The position numbers and the translations under genes were made by a program. DNA of 64,000 nucleotides from assembly GCA_902495525.1 (NCBI GenBank), contig CABUXL010000005.1, positions 7,821 through 71,820 on the forward strand, read 5' to 3'. The notes under the pieces were generated by a model. It was not told the DNA's origin, did no database searches, and saw only the letters and a list, made by a program, of their open reading frames with translations. Positions 16,901-24,805 of this stretch are shown piece after piece; the first letter of the stretch is position 1; every line of letters starts with the position of its first letter. Source of the DNA: an uncultured Collinsella sp. GTDB taxonomy: Bacteria > Actinomycetota > Coriobacteriia > Coriobacteriales > Coriobacteriaceae.

Positions 16901-18770
16901 CGGACATAAAGGTGCCGCCCTGGACGATCACTTGGCTGCCAATCTCCTTGGGGTCGCGCAGCTTAATGACCTTGAACAGGGCGTTCTTGATGACGGAATA
17001 GGACAGGCCGGCCGCAATGTCGCCCACCGTGGCGCCTTCCTTTTGCGCCTGCTTGACGCGCGAGTTCATAAAGACCGTGCAGCGGCTGCCCAGGTCGACC
17101 GGGGCCTTGGCATGGATCGCAGCGTTGGCGAACGCGCGCACGTCCATGTTCATAGACACGGCGAAGCTCTCGATAAAGCTACCGCAACCCGACGAGCAGG
17201 CCTCGTTGAGCATGATGTGCTCGATCACGCCGTCCTTGACGCGCAGGCACTTCATGTCCTGGCCGCCGATGTCGAGGATGAACTCGACACCCGGCAGGAA
17301 CGCCTTGGCGCCGCGCAGGTGCGCGACGGTCTCGATCTCGCCGGAGTCGGCCTTGAGGGCCTCGATGAGCAGCGCCTCGCCGTAGCCCGTGGTGGTCACG
17401 TGGCCGATGGTGCAGCCGGCGGGGATGTGGTTGTAGAAATCGGCCATGATGACCTTGGCCGTGCCTAGGATGTCACCGTTGTTGTTGCCGTACCAGGTAT
17501 GCAGCAGCTGGCCGTCCTCGCCCACGAGCGCGGCTTTCATGGTGGTGGAGCCGGCGTCGATGCCGATGAACACGCGACCGGCGTAGCCGTCGAGCTTGCC
17601 CTTGGGGACGACTTCCTGGTCGTGGCGGGTTTTGAAATCGGCGAAGTCCTCGTCGGTGGCAAAGAGCGGATCCAGGCGCTCGACCTCGGCACCCTGCGTG
17701 TCACCCAGAGCATCGATAGCATCGATGAGCTGCGGGAACGTGCTGAGCTTGTTGGACTCGTGCGCCATGGCGGCGCCGCTCGCCACAAACAGGTGGGCGT
17801 TTTGGGGCACAATGCGGTGCTCCTCGTCCAGGTTGAGCGTGAGGTAGAAGCGGTGGCGCAGCTCGGAGAGATACTGCAGCGGGCCGCCTAAGAAGGCGAC
17901 GTTACCGCGGATGGGGCGACCGCATGCCAAGCCCGAGATGGTCTGGGTCACGACGGCCTGGAAGATGGAGGCGGCCACGTCCTCGGGGCGGGCGCCCTCG
18001 TTGAGCAGCGGCTGCACGTCGGTCTTGGCAAAGACGCCGCAGCGGCTGGCGATGGGATAGATGGTGGTGGCGTTGGCCGCGAGCTCGTTGAGGCCGCTCG
18101 CGTCGGTGTGCAGCAGAGTGGCCATCTGGTCGATGAACGCGCCCGTGCCGCCAGCGCAGGTGCCGTTCATGCGCTGCTCGATGCCGTTGTCGAAGTAGAT
18201 GATCTTGGCGTCTTCGCCGCCCAGCTCGATGGCGACATCGGTGGCCGGGATAAGGGTCTCGACGGCGCGCTTGCTGGCGATGACTTCCTGGACAAACTCC
18301 AAGTCAAGCCACTGGGACAGCAGCAGGCCGCCCGAGCCGGTAATGGCGCAGGTCATCTGGGCCGTCGGCAGCACGGTCGCAGCGCCCTCGAACAGGTCGC
18401 GGGCGCAGGCACGGACGTCGGTGTGATGGCGCTGGTACTTGGCGTAGACGATCTGGTTGTCGTCGTTGAGCACGGCAAGCTTAACGGTAGTGGAGCCCAC
18501 GTCGATGCCCAGGTGCAGGTTGCCGTGGGCGTTGTCGGGGTTGAAGATCGCGCCTTCGGGGGCCTGGGCGGCGGCTACGGGCTCAGCGGCGGTGGCGGGC
18601 TCGCTGACGACGGAAGTCTCCCCTGCCACGTTCTTGGCATCGGCAACTGCCTCGGCAACTTTCTCGGCAGCCGCGGTCGCGGCCTTCTGCGCGGCGTCCA
18701 CCACGGCGGGCGCGGCCTCGCGTGCGGCAGCGACCATGCGGTCCTTGATGCCCTCGACGAGTTTGCTCAT
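13992..18770 (-). CDS. Giant fused 2-hydroxyacyl-CoA dehydratase activase-related protein
   Basis: A 1592-residue fusion. Residues 1-80 are an Ala-rich, probably helical and disordered leader. Two BadF/HgdC-type ATPase domains follow, each with an ASKHA phosphate motif: DVGSTTVK at 90-97 and DAGSTTMK near 400. Each has a cluster-cysteine motif, NGTCAGGTG and EACSSGCGS. A CGRCSNNC segment comes next, then a DUF2229 domain starting GIPRALNMYENYPFW, and a C-terminal region like the HgdB/dehydratase family. Archetypes use ATP hydrolysis to send an energised electron from a [4Fe-4S] cluster to a dehydratase; the role of the fused forms is not established. GAGGAGAG precedes the ATG, and the TetR gene ends 11 bases upstream, so the two form an operon. 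A broken copy of its 3' end is at 8520-8719. Confidence 0.9.
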   Translation of the reverse strand: MSKLVEGIKDRMVAAAREAAPAVVDAAQKAATAAAEKVAEAVADAKNVAGETSVVSEPATAAEPVAAAQAPEGAIFNPDNAHGNLHLGIDVGSTTVKLAVLNDDNQIVYAKYQRHHTDVRACARDLFEGAATVLPTAQMTCAITGSGGLLLSQWLDLEFVQEVIASKRAVETLIPATDVAIELGGEDAKIIYFDNGIEQRMNGTCAGGTGAFIDQMATLLHTDASGLNELAANATTIYPIASRCGVFAKTDVQPLLNEGARPEDVAASIFQAVVTQTISGLACGRPIRGNVAFLGGPLQYLSELRHRFYLTLNLDEEHRIVPQNAHLFVASGAAMAHESNKLSTFPQLIDAIDALGDTQGAEVERLDPLFATDEDFADFKTRHDQEVVPKGKLDGYAGRVFIGIDAGSTTMKAALVGEDGQLLHTWYGNNNGDILGTAKVIMADFYNHIPAGCTIGHVTTTGYGEALLIEALKADSGEIETVAHLRGAKAFLPGVEFILDIGGQDMKCLRVKDGVIEHIMLNEACSSGCGSFIESFAVSMNMDVRAFANAAIHAKAPVDLGSRCTVFMNSRVKQAQKEGATVGDIAAGLSYSVIKNALFKVIKLRDPKEIGSQVIVQGGTFMSDATLRAFEQLTGVHAVRPDIAGCMGAYGAALLARDRAGADGTSTILSAEDIAHLTVTQKHVRCGRCSNNCQLTVNDFGGGRRFITGNRCEKGAGHKKQKTEAPNLFKKKNELLFNREVLSPDEAPRGTVGIPRALNMYENYPFWHAFFTRLGFSVQLSDQSSKKTYQAGIESMPSESVCYPAKMSHGHVMNLIDRDVDFIWMPCVRWERKEDPTAGNCYNCPIVMSYPTALALNIDEIREQNIEFLYPFVPYHDKTELKRRLYQVLAVDRVADAQAGRGRVRGPKITRSEVDAAVNAAFEADARFHEDIQTMGEEALKWVEDHGGHGIVLAGRPYHNDPEINHALPELISSFGFAVFTEDSLAHLVKPERPIRVVDQWMYHSRLYAVARFVTMRNDLDLIQLNSFGCGLDALTTDQVQEILEASGKIYTVLKIDEVSNLGAARIRIRSLMAALKDQEAERLAEATAAGEAYEQGDAAPVAPSTDAPAFASRKYTFEAQRESASTAWPKVPFTEQMREEGYTILCPQMAPIHFDLVKEVFRGAGYNLELLPSTDHDAVEAGLRYVNNDICYPSILVTGQIMEAIESGRYDLSKTAVVISQTGGGCRATNYIALIRKALRESGHPEIPVISLSAVALGEDNPGFKITPALLKQAVYAVLFGDVMMQMLYRCRPYEATPGAANALYEEYMARARKLAPKFNRHNYTKLCREAIRAFDTMPLVGEGTKPRVGVVGEILVKFHPTANNHVVDVIEREGCEAVVPGLLDFFLYSMSNAELQKDELGSSATTRAGMQALIKLVDWMRTPVEEMLEKSRRFEAPERIGTMADKARTVLSVCNNMGEGWLLTAEMLDLIDHGAPNIICTQPFACLPNHVVGKAVIKELRRQHPESNIVAVDYDPGASEVNQLNRIKLMISVAKENMRAGKGFKLEKVAPLTMDEVTGQMRAHDGCVSCGSVDESAVASVAERLGRGVK

Positions 18771-18781
18771 TGTCTCTCCTC

Positions 18782-19492
18782 TTAGTTGTTGGACTCGACG
18801 GTTGCGGTGGTGTCGACCGCGTCCTCGAGCTGCAGATTCAATAGCTTCATGCCGTATTCCGGCACGTTGATATCGATGGGTTGGCCATACAGGTCGCCGG
18901 GGCGCACAAAGGCGATAACCGTCATAATGCGCGCCATGGTCTCGGGCGATTCGGTGAGCCCACGCTCAAACCAGCGCTGAATCAGGCCGACCTCGGCACT
19001 CACGACATAGGTAACGTAGTAGTCAAAGAAGGTGCCCAGTGCCAGGCCCAAGATGCCCGTCTGTGCACGCGGCACCACGGCCTCGCGTGCGGTATCGATG
19101 ATCTTTTTAATAAAGGCGGGGTCGCCGCCCGGGCCCAGTAGGGCCCCGATAAGGTCGCGATTAGCCGCAAGATAGCGAAGCAGCTCAACCGAACCGGGTG
19201 CCGGCTCGAGCTCGTCGATGTTGTGATAGAGATCGGGCAGCTGAGCTGCGGTGATGAGCTCAATGCGCTCACGGATCTCGGCCAGCAAGCCGTCCTCGAT
19301 TTGATTGATAAAGTCGGGGATATCGCGGTAGTGCGAATAGAACGTGCGGCGCGTAAGGCCAGCGCGCTCGGTGAGCGACGCGACATTAATGCGCGAAAGA
19401 TCGCCGCTTTCGGCAAGCTCGCTGGCAAGTGCCTGGCGAAGGGCACGCTGCGAGCGAAGGGACCGGCGGTCGCATTTTTCGAGCTGGGACAA
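18782..19492 (-). CDS. TetR/AcrR-family regulator
   Basis: A 236-residue regulator with an N-terminal helix-turn-helix (VASLTERAGLTRRTFYSHY) and an all-helical ligand domain. It sits immediately upstream of the activase gene on the same strand with an 11-base gap, so it is probably the first gene of that operon and its local regulator. The start at 19492 (MSQLEKCD) is accepted; GTAACAAGGAGG lies upstream on the coding strand. The ligand is unknown but an acyl-CoA or related acid would fit the neighbour. Confidence 0.9.
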   Translation of the reverse strand: MSQLEKCDRRSLRSQRALRQALASELAESGDLSRINVASLTERAGLTRRTFYSHYRDIPDFINQIEDGLLAEIRERIELITAAQLPDLYHNIDELEPAPGSVELLRYLAANRDLIGALLGPGGDPAFIKKIIDTAREAVVPRAQTGILGLALGTFFDYYVTYVVSAEVGLIQRWFERGLTESPETMARIMTVIAFVRPGDLYGQPIDINVPEYGMKLLNLQLEDAVDTTATVESNN

Positions 19493-19767
19493 GCGTCCTC
19501 CTTGTTACTCAACCTGTACGCTATTGCACAGTGCGAGTATTATTGCACACCGTGTGCATCAACACGTAAAGGCAATATTTGGAATGTGACGAAGGGGCAG
19601 CCTCTTTGTCACATCCAGCGACCGCCTAGGTTGTGCCGGTTGTGCCAGGCTTTTAGAGCGGCATTACCGATTGTCCAAAATGTCATTCGTGGGTAGAATA
19701 GTGTCGACGGCAGCCCAAGTTCTGGAAAGCTGGGCAGCGCCGTTGTTTGCATTAGGGGGTCAACGCC
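19493..19767. other. Gene-free stretch with hairpin repeat
   Basis: No gene supported. Contains the inverted repeat at 19584-19614 and the promoter region for the TetR/activase operon, including TGTGCAATAAT-like sequence near 19530-19545 that could hold a -10. Confidence 0.5.
19584..19614. repeat. Inverted repeat, TGTGACAAAG family
   Basis: ATGTGACGAAG (19584-19594) and CTTTGTCACAT (19604-19614) pair with one mismatch around GGGCAGCCT. A partial copy on the opposite strand lies at 20021-20049. The loop resembles the GGGACAG loops of the hairpins at 1220, 36873 and 46061. Confidence 0.75.
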
Positions 19768-19893
19768 TTAGCGGCGGCGACCCCTTCTGTTGCGCTTCGA
19801 ACGCTGCTTGAGTGCCTCGGAAAGGCCGACAAGCGCCGTGAAGAACGGGACCAAAGCGGTCAGAAGTCTCACGAAATCAATCAAATCGGTCAT
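19768..19893 (-). CDS. Small hydrophobic/basic protein, 41 aa
   Basis: A small ORF supported by a very good ribosome site, GGGAGGTGA, eight bases before the ATG at 19893. Residues 4-27 are almost entirely hydrophobic (LIDFVRLLTALVPFFTALVG) and would form one membrane helix. The tail is strongly basic (KQRSKRNRRGRRR). That shape resembles type I toxins and small holin-like peptides, but no antitoxin RNA can be proved here. It stands alone in a 550-base gap between divergent regions. The stop overlaps a hairpin formed by AGGGGTC and GACCCCCT. It could also be an ordinary small membrane protein or a chance ORF. Confidence 0.6.
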   Translation of the reverse strand: MTDLIDFVRLLTALVPFFTALVGLSEALKQRSKRNRRGRRR

Positions 19894-20020
19894 GGGCATC
19901 ACCTCCCATCAGATGGAGGGCGCTGCCCGACATATGGAGCTGCCGTCAACGATACCGATTCTATCAAAACTTAGTTATATATACGAATATATGTTCGCAT
20001 GCCAAAGGTGCAGGGTTCTC

Positions 20021-20049
20021 ATGAAAAAGGGGCTGTCCCTTTGTCACAT
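20021..20049. repeat. Partial hairpin repeat, TGTGACAAAG family
   Basis: On the minus strand this reads AATGTGACAAAGGGACAGCC, sharing that 20-mer with 19583-19602 apart from two bases; its second arm is degenerate. It directly follows the stop of the HAD gene. Confidence 0.7.
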
Positions 20050-20912
20050 TATTCGATGATGGTGCGGGAGTTTTGCTTATGCATGGTGGCGAGCATGTGT
20101 TTGGGGACGGCGTGGACCATGCAGCTGCCGATGGTCGCGCTCGCGGCGGCCTTAGCTGCATCGCTAGCGTTTTTGGTTGCGTAGCTGTGGCGGAAACGCT
20201 TGAGCATGGCAATGTCGTTGCCGCCGTCGCCGTAAACCGCGACCTCGTCCTCGGCAATACCGTAGTAGCCCGCCAGCCAGGCCACACTCTCGCCCTTGTT
20301 GCACGCCACATCCGTGATCTCGAACATCACCGGATCGAACGGCGCGTTGACCACGCGGTTTGAGCGCTCGGCCAGATACGCCTTAAGGTCACGCTCCAGC
20401 TCGGGCGAGGTCACGCGGCAGTTGATCTTGCACACATCGTGGCGCAGGATGTCGCCGATCGACTGGTCGAAATACTGTTCCTCATGATAGCCGCCACGCG
20501 CGCGCATGCCGCGCATCACGATGCGCTTGATAGGACTGTCCTTCTTAAAGCCCGCCTGGTGCATCTCGAACGAACCGCTCGAGAACATGCCGTCGGGCGT
20601 GGAGCAGTCGAAGCAAATGTTCGGAAACGCCTTGAGCAGCTCCTCGGTAACCTGCGGGTCGATGGTCCAGGTCTTGAGCACCTCGCCGTGGCTGTTGCGC
20701 ACGATGGATCCGTTGGAGCAGCAGGCGTCGAGTGCCAGACCTGTAAAGCCATGCTCGCCGATTGGCAACGTCGAGCGTCCGGTCGCGGGAACCACATGCA
20801 GGCCAGCCTCGGTCAGCTCGCGAATGGCACGGCGGATGGTCCCATCCGCCTCGTGCAGGGCGTTCAGCAGCGTTCCGTCTAAGTCGCTCGCAAACATCTT
20901 GATCATGGGCAT
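20049..20912 (-). CDS. Cof-type HAD-superfamily hydrolase
   Basis: A 287-residue phosphatase of the Cof/sugar-phosphatase branch of the HAD superfamily. Motif I is FASDLDGTLL near residue 8, with the nucleophile Asp; motif II is the ATGRS segment; motif IV is YGDGGNDIAML near residue 225. The large C2-type cap between the motifs suits small phosphorylated substrates such as sugar phosphates or cofactors. The ATG at 20912 has AGGAGAG five bases upstream; a second ATG six bases later is equally possible. It has a hairpin on its upstream side that separates it from glnK. Confidence 0.88.
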   Translation of the reverse strand: MPMIKMFASDLDGTLLNALHEADGTIRRAIRELTEAGLHVVPATGRSTLPIGEHGFTGLALDACCSNGSIVRNSHGEVLKTWTIDPQVTEELLKAFPNICFDCSTPDGMFSSGSFEMHQAGFKKDSPIKRIVMRGMRARGGYHEEQYFDQSIGDILRHDVCKINCRVTSPELERDLKAYLAERSNRVVNAPFDPVMFEITDVACNKGESVAWLAGYYGIAEDEVAVYGDGGNDIAMLKRFRHSYATKNASDAAKAAASATIGSCMVHAVPKHMLATMHKQNSRTIIE

Positions 20913-20947
20913 GCCTCTCCTTCGTCTGCACGATATTGTAGACGAGA

Positions 20948-20977
20948 ACGGGCGCGTCCCAAGAGGGGCACGCCCGT
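20948..20977 (-). terminator. Hairpin after the P-II gene
   Basis: ACGGGCG (20948-20954) pairs with CGCCCGT (20971-20977) between the P-II stop and the HAD gene. Confidence 0.6.
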
Positions 20978-20993
20978 CAGGCGAAAGATTGTC

Positions 20994-21332
20994 CTACACC
21001 GCAGAAGGGCCGTGTTCGCCGGTACGGATGCGGATAACTTCCTCGACCGGCTCGACCCAGATTTTGCCATCGCCGACGGCTCCGGTGCGAGCGGCGTTGC
21101 AGATGATGTCGACAATGCCATCGACGTGCTCATCGGCGCAGATAAGGGTGAACTGTACCTTAGGGATCGTGTTGACAAGCAACTCGTTGCCGCGCACGTA
21201 TTCCTTCCAGCCATGCTGCGCGCCACAGCCCTGCACCTGGTTGATAGTCATGCCACGAACATCAGCAGCAAACAGCGCGTCCTTAAGAACCTCAAGCTTC
21301 TCCTGGCGCACGATAGCCATAATCTTTTTCAT
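20994..21332 (-). CDS. glnK: P-II nitrogen regulatory protein, no uridylylation Tyr
   Basis: A 112-residue P-II signalling protein that aligns end to end with GlnB/GlnK, with the conserved VGDGKIW and VIRIRTGE segments. It normally binds ATP, ADP and 2-oxoglutarate and blocks the Amt channel when nitrogen is plentiful. The T-loop reads GWKEYVRGNELLV; by direct alignment Tyr51 of the enterobacterial protein is Leu51 here, so Tyr51 uridylylation or adenylylation is not possible. It follows amt on the same strand, the usual amt-glnK pair, with a 105-bp nested palindrome between them. Confidence 0.92.
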   Translation of the reverse strand: MKKIMAIVRQEKLEVLKDALFAADVRGMTINQVQGCGAQHGWKEYVRGNELLVNTIPKVQFTLICADEHVDGIVDIICNAARTGAVGDGKIWVEPVEEVIRIRTGEHGPSAV

Positions 21333-21381
21333 AATGAATTCCTCTCTTTATCAAAGAAATGAATTGCCATTCAATGACGCG

Positions 21382-21544
21382 GGTTTCCCAGGTGCCGCAA
21401 ACTAACCCCAGAGATCATAAAAATCAACTGACTGGTCTTAGCAGGTTTCCCAAGTGCCGCAGATTGCCGTGAAAGAGGAGCGAAGCGTACTTAAGTACGT
21501 GAGCGACGATTGAACGGCAAGGTGCGGTGCTTGGGGAAGCTGCT
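21382..21544. repeat. Nested palindrome between amt and glnK, with an extra half copy
   Basis: The outer arms at 21440-21461 and 21523-21544 match at 18 of 22 positions; inside them TTGCCGT pairs with ACGGCAA and GTACTT with AAGTAC. The right arm contains the amt stop codon. The segment 21382-21399 repeats part of the left arm (17 of 18 bases of GGTTTCCCAAGTGCCGCA) in the same orientation. In a read-through transcript this would put a long stem between the two genes. Confidence 0.8.
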
Positions 21545-22820
21545 AATCGAGTCCCGAGAAGGAGGGATATGCGCTCTCGCCGTGTTGACTCGCGTCCAGG
21601 CCCAGCGCCTCGTCGGCCTCGTCCACGCGCAGGCTGCCGTGGAGCAGCGCCTTGACCACTGCGGCGATCACCAAATCGAGCACCAGCACAATAGCAACCG
21701 TCACCACAATGCCCAAAATCTGCGAGATGAGCAGCGACACGTCGCCCGTGTAGAACAGGCCACCTTTACCGGTCCACGAGAGCTCCGGCACGCAGAACAG
21801 GCCCGTGAGCACACCGCCCAAGATGCCGCCGATGCCGTGGCAACCAAACGCATCGAGTGCATCGTCGTAGCCAAACTTGGTCTTAAGATGGCTGATAGCC
21901 AGATAGCAGACGGGCGATACGATCAGACCCATGACCAGCGCTGCCCACGGCTCGACAAAGCCCGCACCCGGCGTGACCACCACAAGGCCCGCAACCAGAC
22001 CGGTGCTGGCGCCCACCAGCGTGGGGCGACCGGTATGCACGCGCTCGACGGCAAGCCACGAGACCATGCCCGCTGCGCTGGCCGTCACGGTGTTGAGGAT
22101 GGCGAGCGCCGCCACGGCATCGGCCTTAAACTCGCTGCCGCCGTTAAAGCCAAACCAGCCAAACCAAAGCAGGCCGGCGCCCAACGCCACAAACGGCACG
22201 TTATGCGGACGATAGCTCACCATGCCAAAACCGCGACGACGGCCGAGCATTAAGCAAAGGATCAGGCCGGTAAGACCGGACGAAATGTGCACCACGTCGC
22301 CGCCAGCAAAGTCGAGCGCGCCGATAATGTCACCGATAAAGGAGCCCTCGCCGCCCCAAACCATGTGGGCAAGCGGCGCATAGACCACGAGCAGCCAAAT
22401 GCCCAGGAAGGCCGCCATGGCACCAAACTTAACGCGGCCGGCCAGGCTGCCCGTGACGATAGCGGCAGTGATCATGGCAAACGCCATCTGAAAGGCGATG
22501 TTGATGATCTGAGGGTAGACGACACCGTCCGCAGCATTGCCCTCGGCCGCATGAAGCACCTGGTTGAGTACCGGCATGCACAGCAGCTGGTCAAGGCCCC
22601 CAATAAACGGGCTGGAACCGTCGCCGCCGTAGGCCAGCGACCAGCCGGCAACAATCCACAGCACACCAACCAGCCCAATAGCGCCAAAGCACATGAGCAT
22701 GGTGTTAATGACATTTTTGCGCCTGGACAGGCCGCCATAGAAAAACGCCAGACCCGGTGTCATTAAAAACACGAGCATGGTGCAGATGAGCATAAACGTT
22801 GTCGAACCCGTATCGTACAT
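21543..22820 (-). CDS. amt: Ammonium transporter
   Basis: A 425-residue Amt/MEP/Rh channel with about 11 membrane helices. Visible family markers are TPGLAFFYGGL at the N-terminus, DFAGGDVVHISSG with the conserved Asp, and FGCHGIGGILGG carrying one of the twin pore histidines; the other His lies in WFGWFGFN context upstream. The start at 22820 (MYDTGS) is preferred over one 57 bases upstream because GGGAGAG precedes it. It pairs with the P-II gene downstream and moves ammonium across the membrane when nitrogen is scarce. Confidence 0.95.
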   Translation of the reverse strand: MYDTGSTTFMLICTMLVFLMTPGLAFFYGGLSRRKNVINTMLMCFGAIGLVGVLWIVAGWSLAYGGDGSSPFIGGLDQLLCMPVLNQVLHAAEGNAADGVVYPQIINIAFQMAFAMITAAIVTGSLAGRVKFGAMAAFLGIWLLVVYAPLAHMVWGGEGSFIGDIIGALDFAGGDVVHISSGLTGLILCLMLGRRRGFGMVSYRPHNVPFVALGAGLLWFGWFGFNGGSEFKADAVAALAILNTVTASAAGMVSWLAVERVHTGRPTLVGASTGLVAGLVVVTPGAGFVEPWAALVMGLIVSPVCYLAISHLKTKFGYDDALDAFGCHGIGGILGGVLTGLFCVPELSWTGKGGLFYTGDVSLLISQILGIVVTVAIVLVLDLVIAAVVKALLHGSLRVDEADEALGLDASQHGESAYPSFSGLD

Positions 22821-23018
22821 TCGCTCTCCCTTGGTCGCATGAACGTTGTCGGCGCCCATAATGCGGCTGAGGGACAACTGGTGTAGACCAGATACGGCGT
22901 TGTTAAACGCAGCGTTGTCGAATGGAAACGGTGCCGCAATCTTGGAAACGGCGCGGCAACGGACGCGAAACGGACGGGAAATACGCGAGCAAGGAAGCCG
23001 TGAGCGTGCCCGTCCCGG

Positions 23019-24037
23019 CTAGTGGCGGAACAGCTCGCGGGCTCGGTCACGGAGGTCGGTAGCTCGGATGACGCCCTCGTAGCGGTTGATGCGCAAGCGC
23101 GGGAAGGCATTGAAGAAGCGCAGGTCGCGTCGGCTGAGCGACACGCTTGGCACCGGACGACTCATGCGCTTGCCGGCAAGGCGACGGCTGAGCGACGGAC
23201 GTGGCATGTTCGGCGCGGCATCGGCCACGCGGCGGGCGGCAAGCGCCAGGCCGCGAGCACCATCCGCGATAAACGTCGGCATCAAAGCCTTCTCGCGCAG
23301 GGCATCGAGCGTCGCATCGCCCAGCTCCGCCAGCCACGCGTTAACGGCACGGCTGCGGATGTGCGTCTGTGCCACCGAGTCAATCGTAGAATCGGGAATA
23401 CGTTCGAGCATTGAGTCCGAGGCATCGGCAAGCGACTCATTGATGCGGTCGGCAAGGTCGGCCCGGACGCGCTCCAGCTGATCAGACAGACGCCGCCAGC
23501 TCGCCAACGAGCACACCGCGTCGACCATCATCGCGACCGCGACGATAAAGGCGGACAGTCGCACAATCAGCACCGGCAGATGGCCAAGCAGCCCCAGCAA
23601 TGCCGGCTCCACTAAACGGCAAATACACAACGCACCAAGCCAAACGCGCAGGCCCAGTACAGACAGATGCGTCCGTGCAGGTTAAACGGCAGGTGCGAGT
23701 AATCCCAAAAGCGAGCGCCCGTTGTTTTTTCCAACAGCACGCCCACGCCGTACTCAATCACGCTGCATACGAGCGCTGCAGCGACAAACTGGCTCGAGGC
23801 ATCCGGAATCCCGCGCAACAGCAGCCAGCAGGCAATGCCGCCCACACCATAGATAGGACAACACGGCCCCAGCAAAAAGCCACTGTTGGCAAATCGTCCG
23901 TGATTGAGCATGGCGCATACTGTCGACTCCCATGCCCAACCGCAAAACCCGTAAAAGGCAAACGAGAGCACCAGTGCCGAGAGTGGGCAGGCGGCAAGCG
24001 TCGCGCCGCAAAACGCAGTATCAATCGCGGTCCCCAC
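23019..24037 (-). pseudogene. CmpB-type (putative ABC transporter type IV) membrane protein, frameshifted
   Basis: Two overlapping frames together make one recognisable protein. The first, 23612-24037 (141 aa), has the CmpB family pattern: GFCGWAWES, then GFLLGPCCPIYGVGG and FWDYSHLPFNLHGRICLYWA. It stops at CVFAV just where homologs continue. The continuation lies in the next frame, 23019-23630 (203 aa): a membrane segment (VEPALLGLLGHLP, then VAMMVDAVCSL) and a long charged helical tail with arginine-rich end. One missing base near 23630 would explain it. No slippery heptamer is visible at the overlap, so real disruption or a sequencing error is more likely than programmed frameshifting. 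The HD gene lies three bases upstream, so the two were an operon. Confidence 0.75.
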
Positions 24038-24040
24038 CGT

Positions 24041-24577
24041 CTACCCTCTCCTCTTTTCGCTCGATGCTTTACTCGCGCTATCGTCCGTCTCGTCCTTGCG
24101 CGGCAGGCGGCCGGCGACCGTCTCACGCAGAGCACACCATTTATCCGCTAGGCACACAATCCATGCCTCACGACACGTCGGCGGCACCAGCACCAGCGGA
24201 AACATATGCCGCACGATAATATTCCGCTCGCGCGGCGTCAGCTCAAAATCTTCTTCCGCACGCGCCAGGGCAAAAAACGGGTGGCGAAAGCCATGCAGCC
24301 GATGGCTTGGGTCGGAATCGTGCCAATCGTAGAGAAAGTAATCGTGCAACAGGGCCCCGCGCAGCAGCGAGGCACGGTCGACCGAAATGCCAGCACGGCC
24401 CAAGTGCTCGGCAAAGGACAGACTCGCGCGCGCTACCGAAGTCACATGTGCATACACCGTCACATCGCCATGCTGGATAAACTCGTGCGTCAGGTCCAGA
24501 CGGCCCGCCTGCGCCAGTTGACGGGCAGCATGGTCTACTTCGCACGCGATTTTCTCGGCACGAACGGCATCGGACAT
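24041..24577 (-). CDS. HD-domain protein
   Basis: A 178-residue protein with a metal-binding HD core, visible as GALLHDYFLYDWH, an upstream His in VTVYAHVTSVA and a later RHMFPL and CLADKWCALRE. Proteins of this sort are usually phosphohydrolases acting on nucleotides. The start at 24577 (MSDAVR) follows AAGGAGG; the longer frame is rejected. The gene is three bases from the CmpB-type gene and probably cotranscribed with it. Substrate unknown. Confidence 0.85.
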   Translation of the reverse strand: MSDAVRAEKIACEVDHAARQLAQAGRLDLTHEFIQHGDVTVYAHVTSVARASLSFAEHLGRAGISVDRASLLRGALLHDYFLYDWHDSDPSHRLHGFRHPFFALARAEEDFELTPRERNIIVRHMFPLVLVPPTCREAWIVCLADKWCALRETVAGRLPRKDETDDSASKASSEKRRG

Positions 24578-24805
24578 GCTGCCTCCTTCCAGCGGCTCAC
24601 GGCGGCAAGCCACGGCTTGTGCACAATCGATAAAAACATCATGGAACACATCAGTATGGCATCGGACAAAACGTTTTGCCCCACCAGTTGGCGAATTACC
24701 GCGCCGCCGTCACATATCAAACGCCAAAATGTGCGAGACTGTCTTGTGCAATTGTGCCGGCCAAGGGAGTGCCGGCGCACGATTCGCATGGAGTAACCCA
24801 CAACG

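Noticed and set aside
14670..17468. A 932-aa open frame opposite the activase gene
   Set aside because: Antisense shadow of a GC-rich gene; composition is unlike a real protein and there is no start signal. The same applies to the 621-aa frame opposite the OPT gene (4281-6146) and the 519-aa frame opposite the HPt and HD-GYP genes (31438-32997).
23605..23640. Programmed frameshift in the CmpB-type gene
   Set aside because: No slippery heptamer or downstream structure is evident at the overlap; disruption or sequencing error is simpler.
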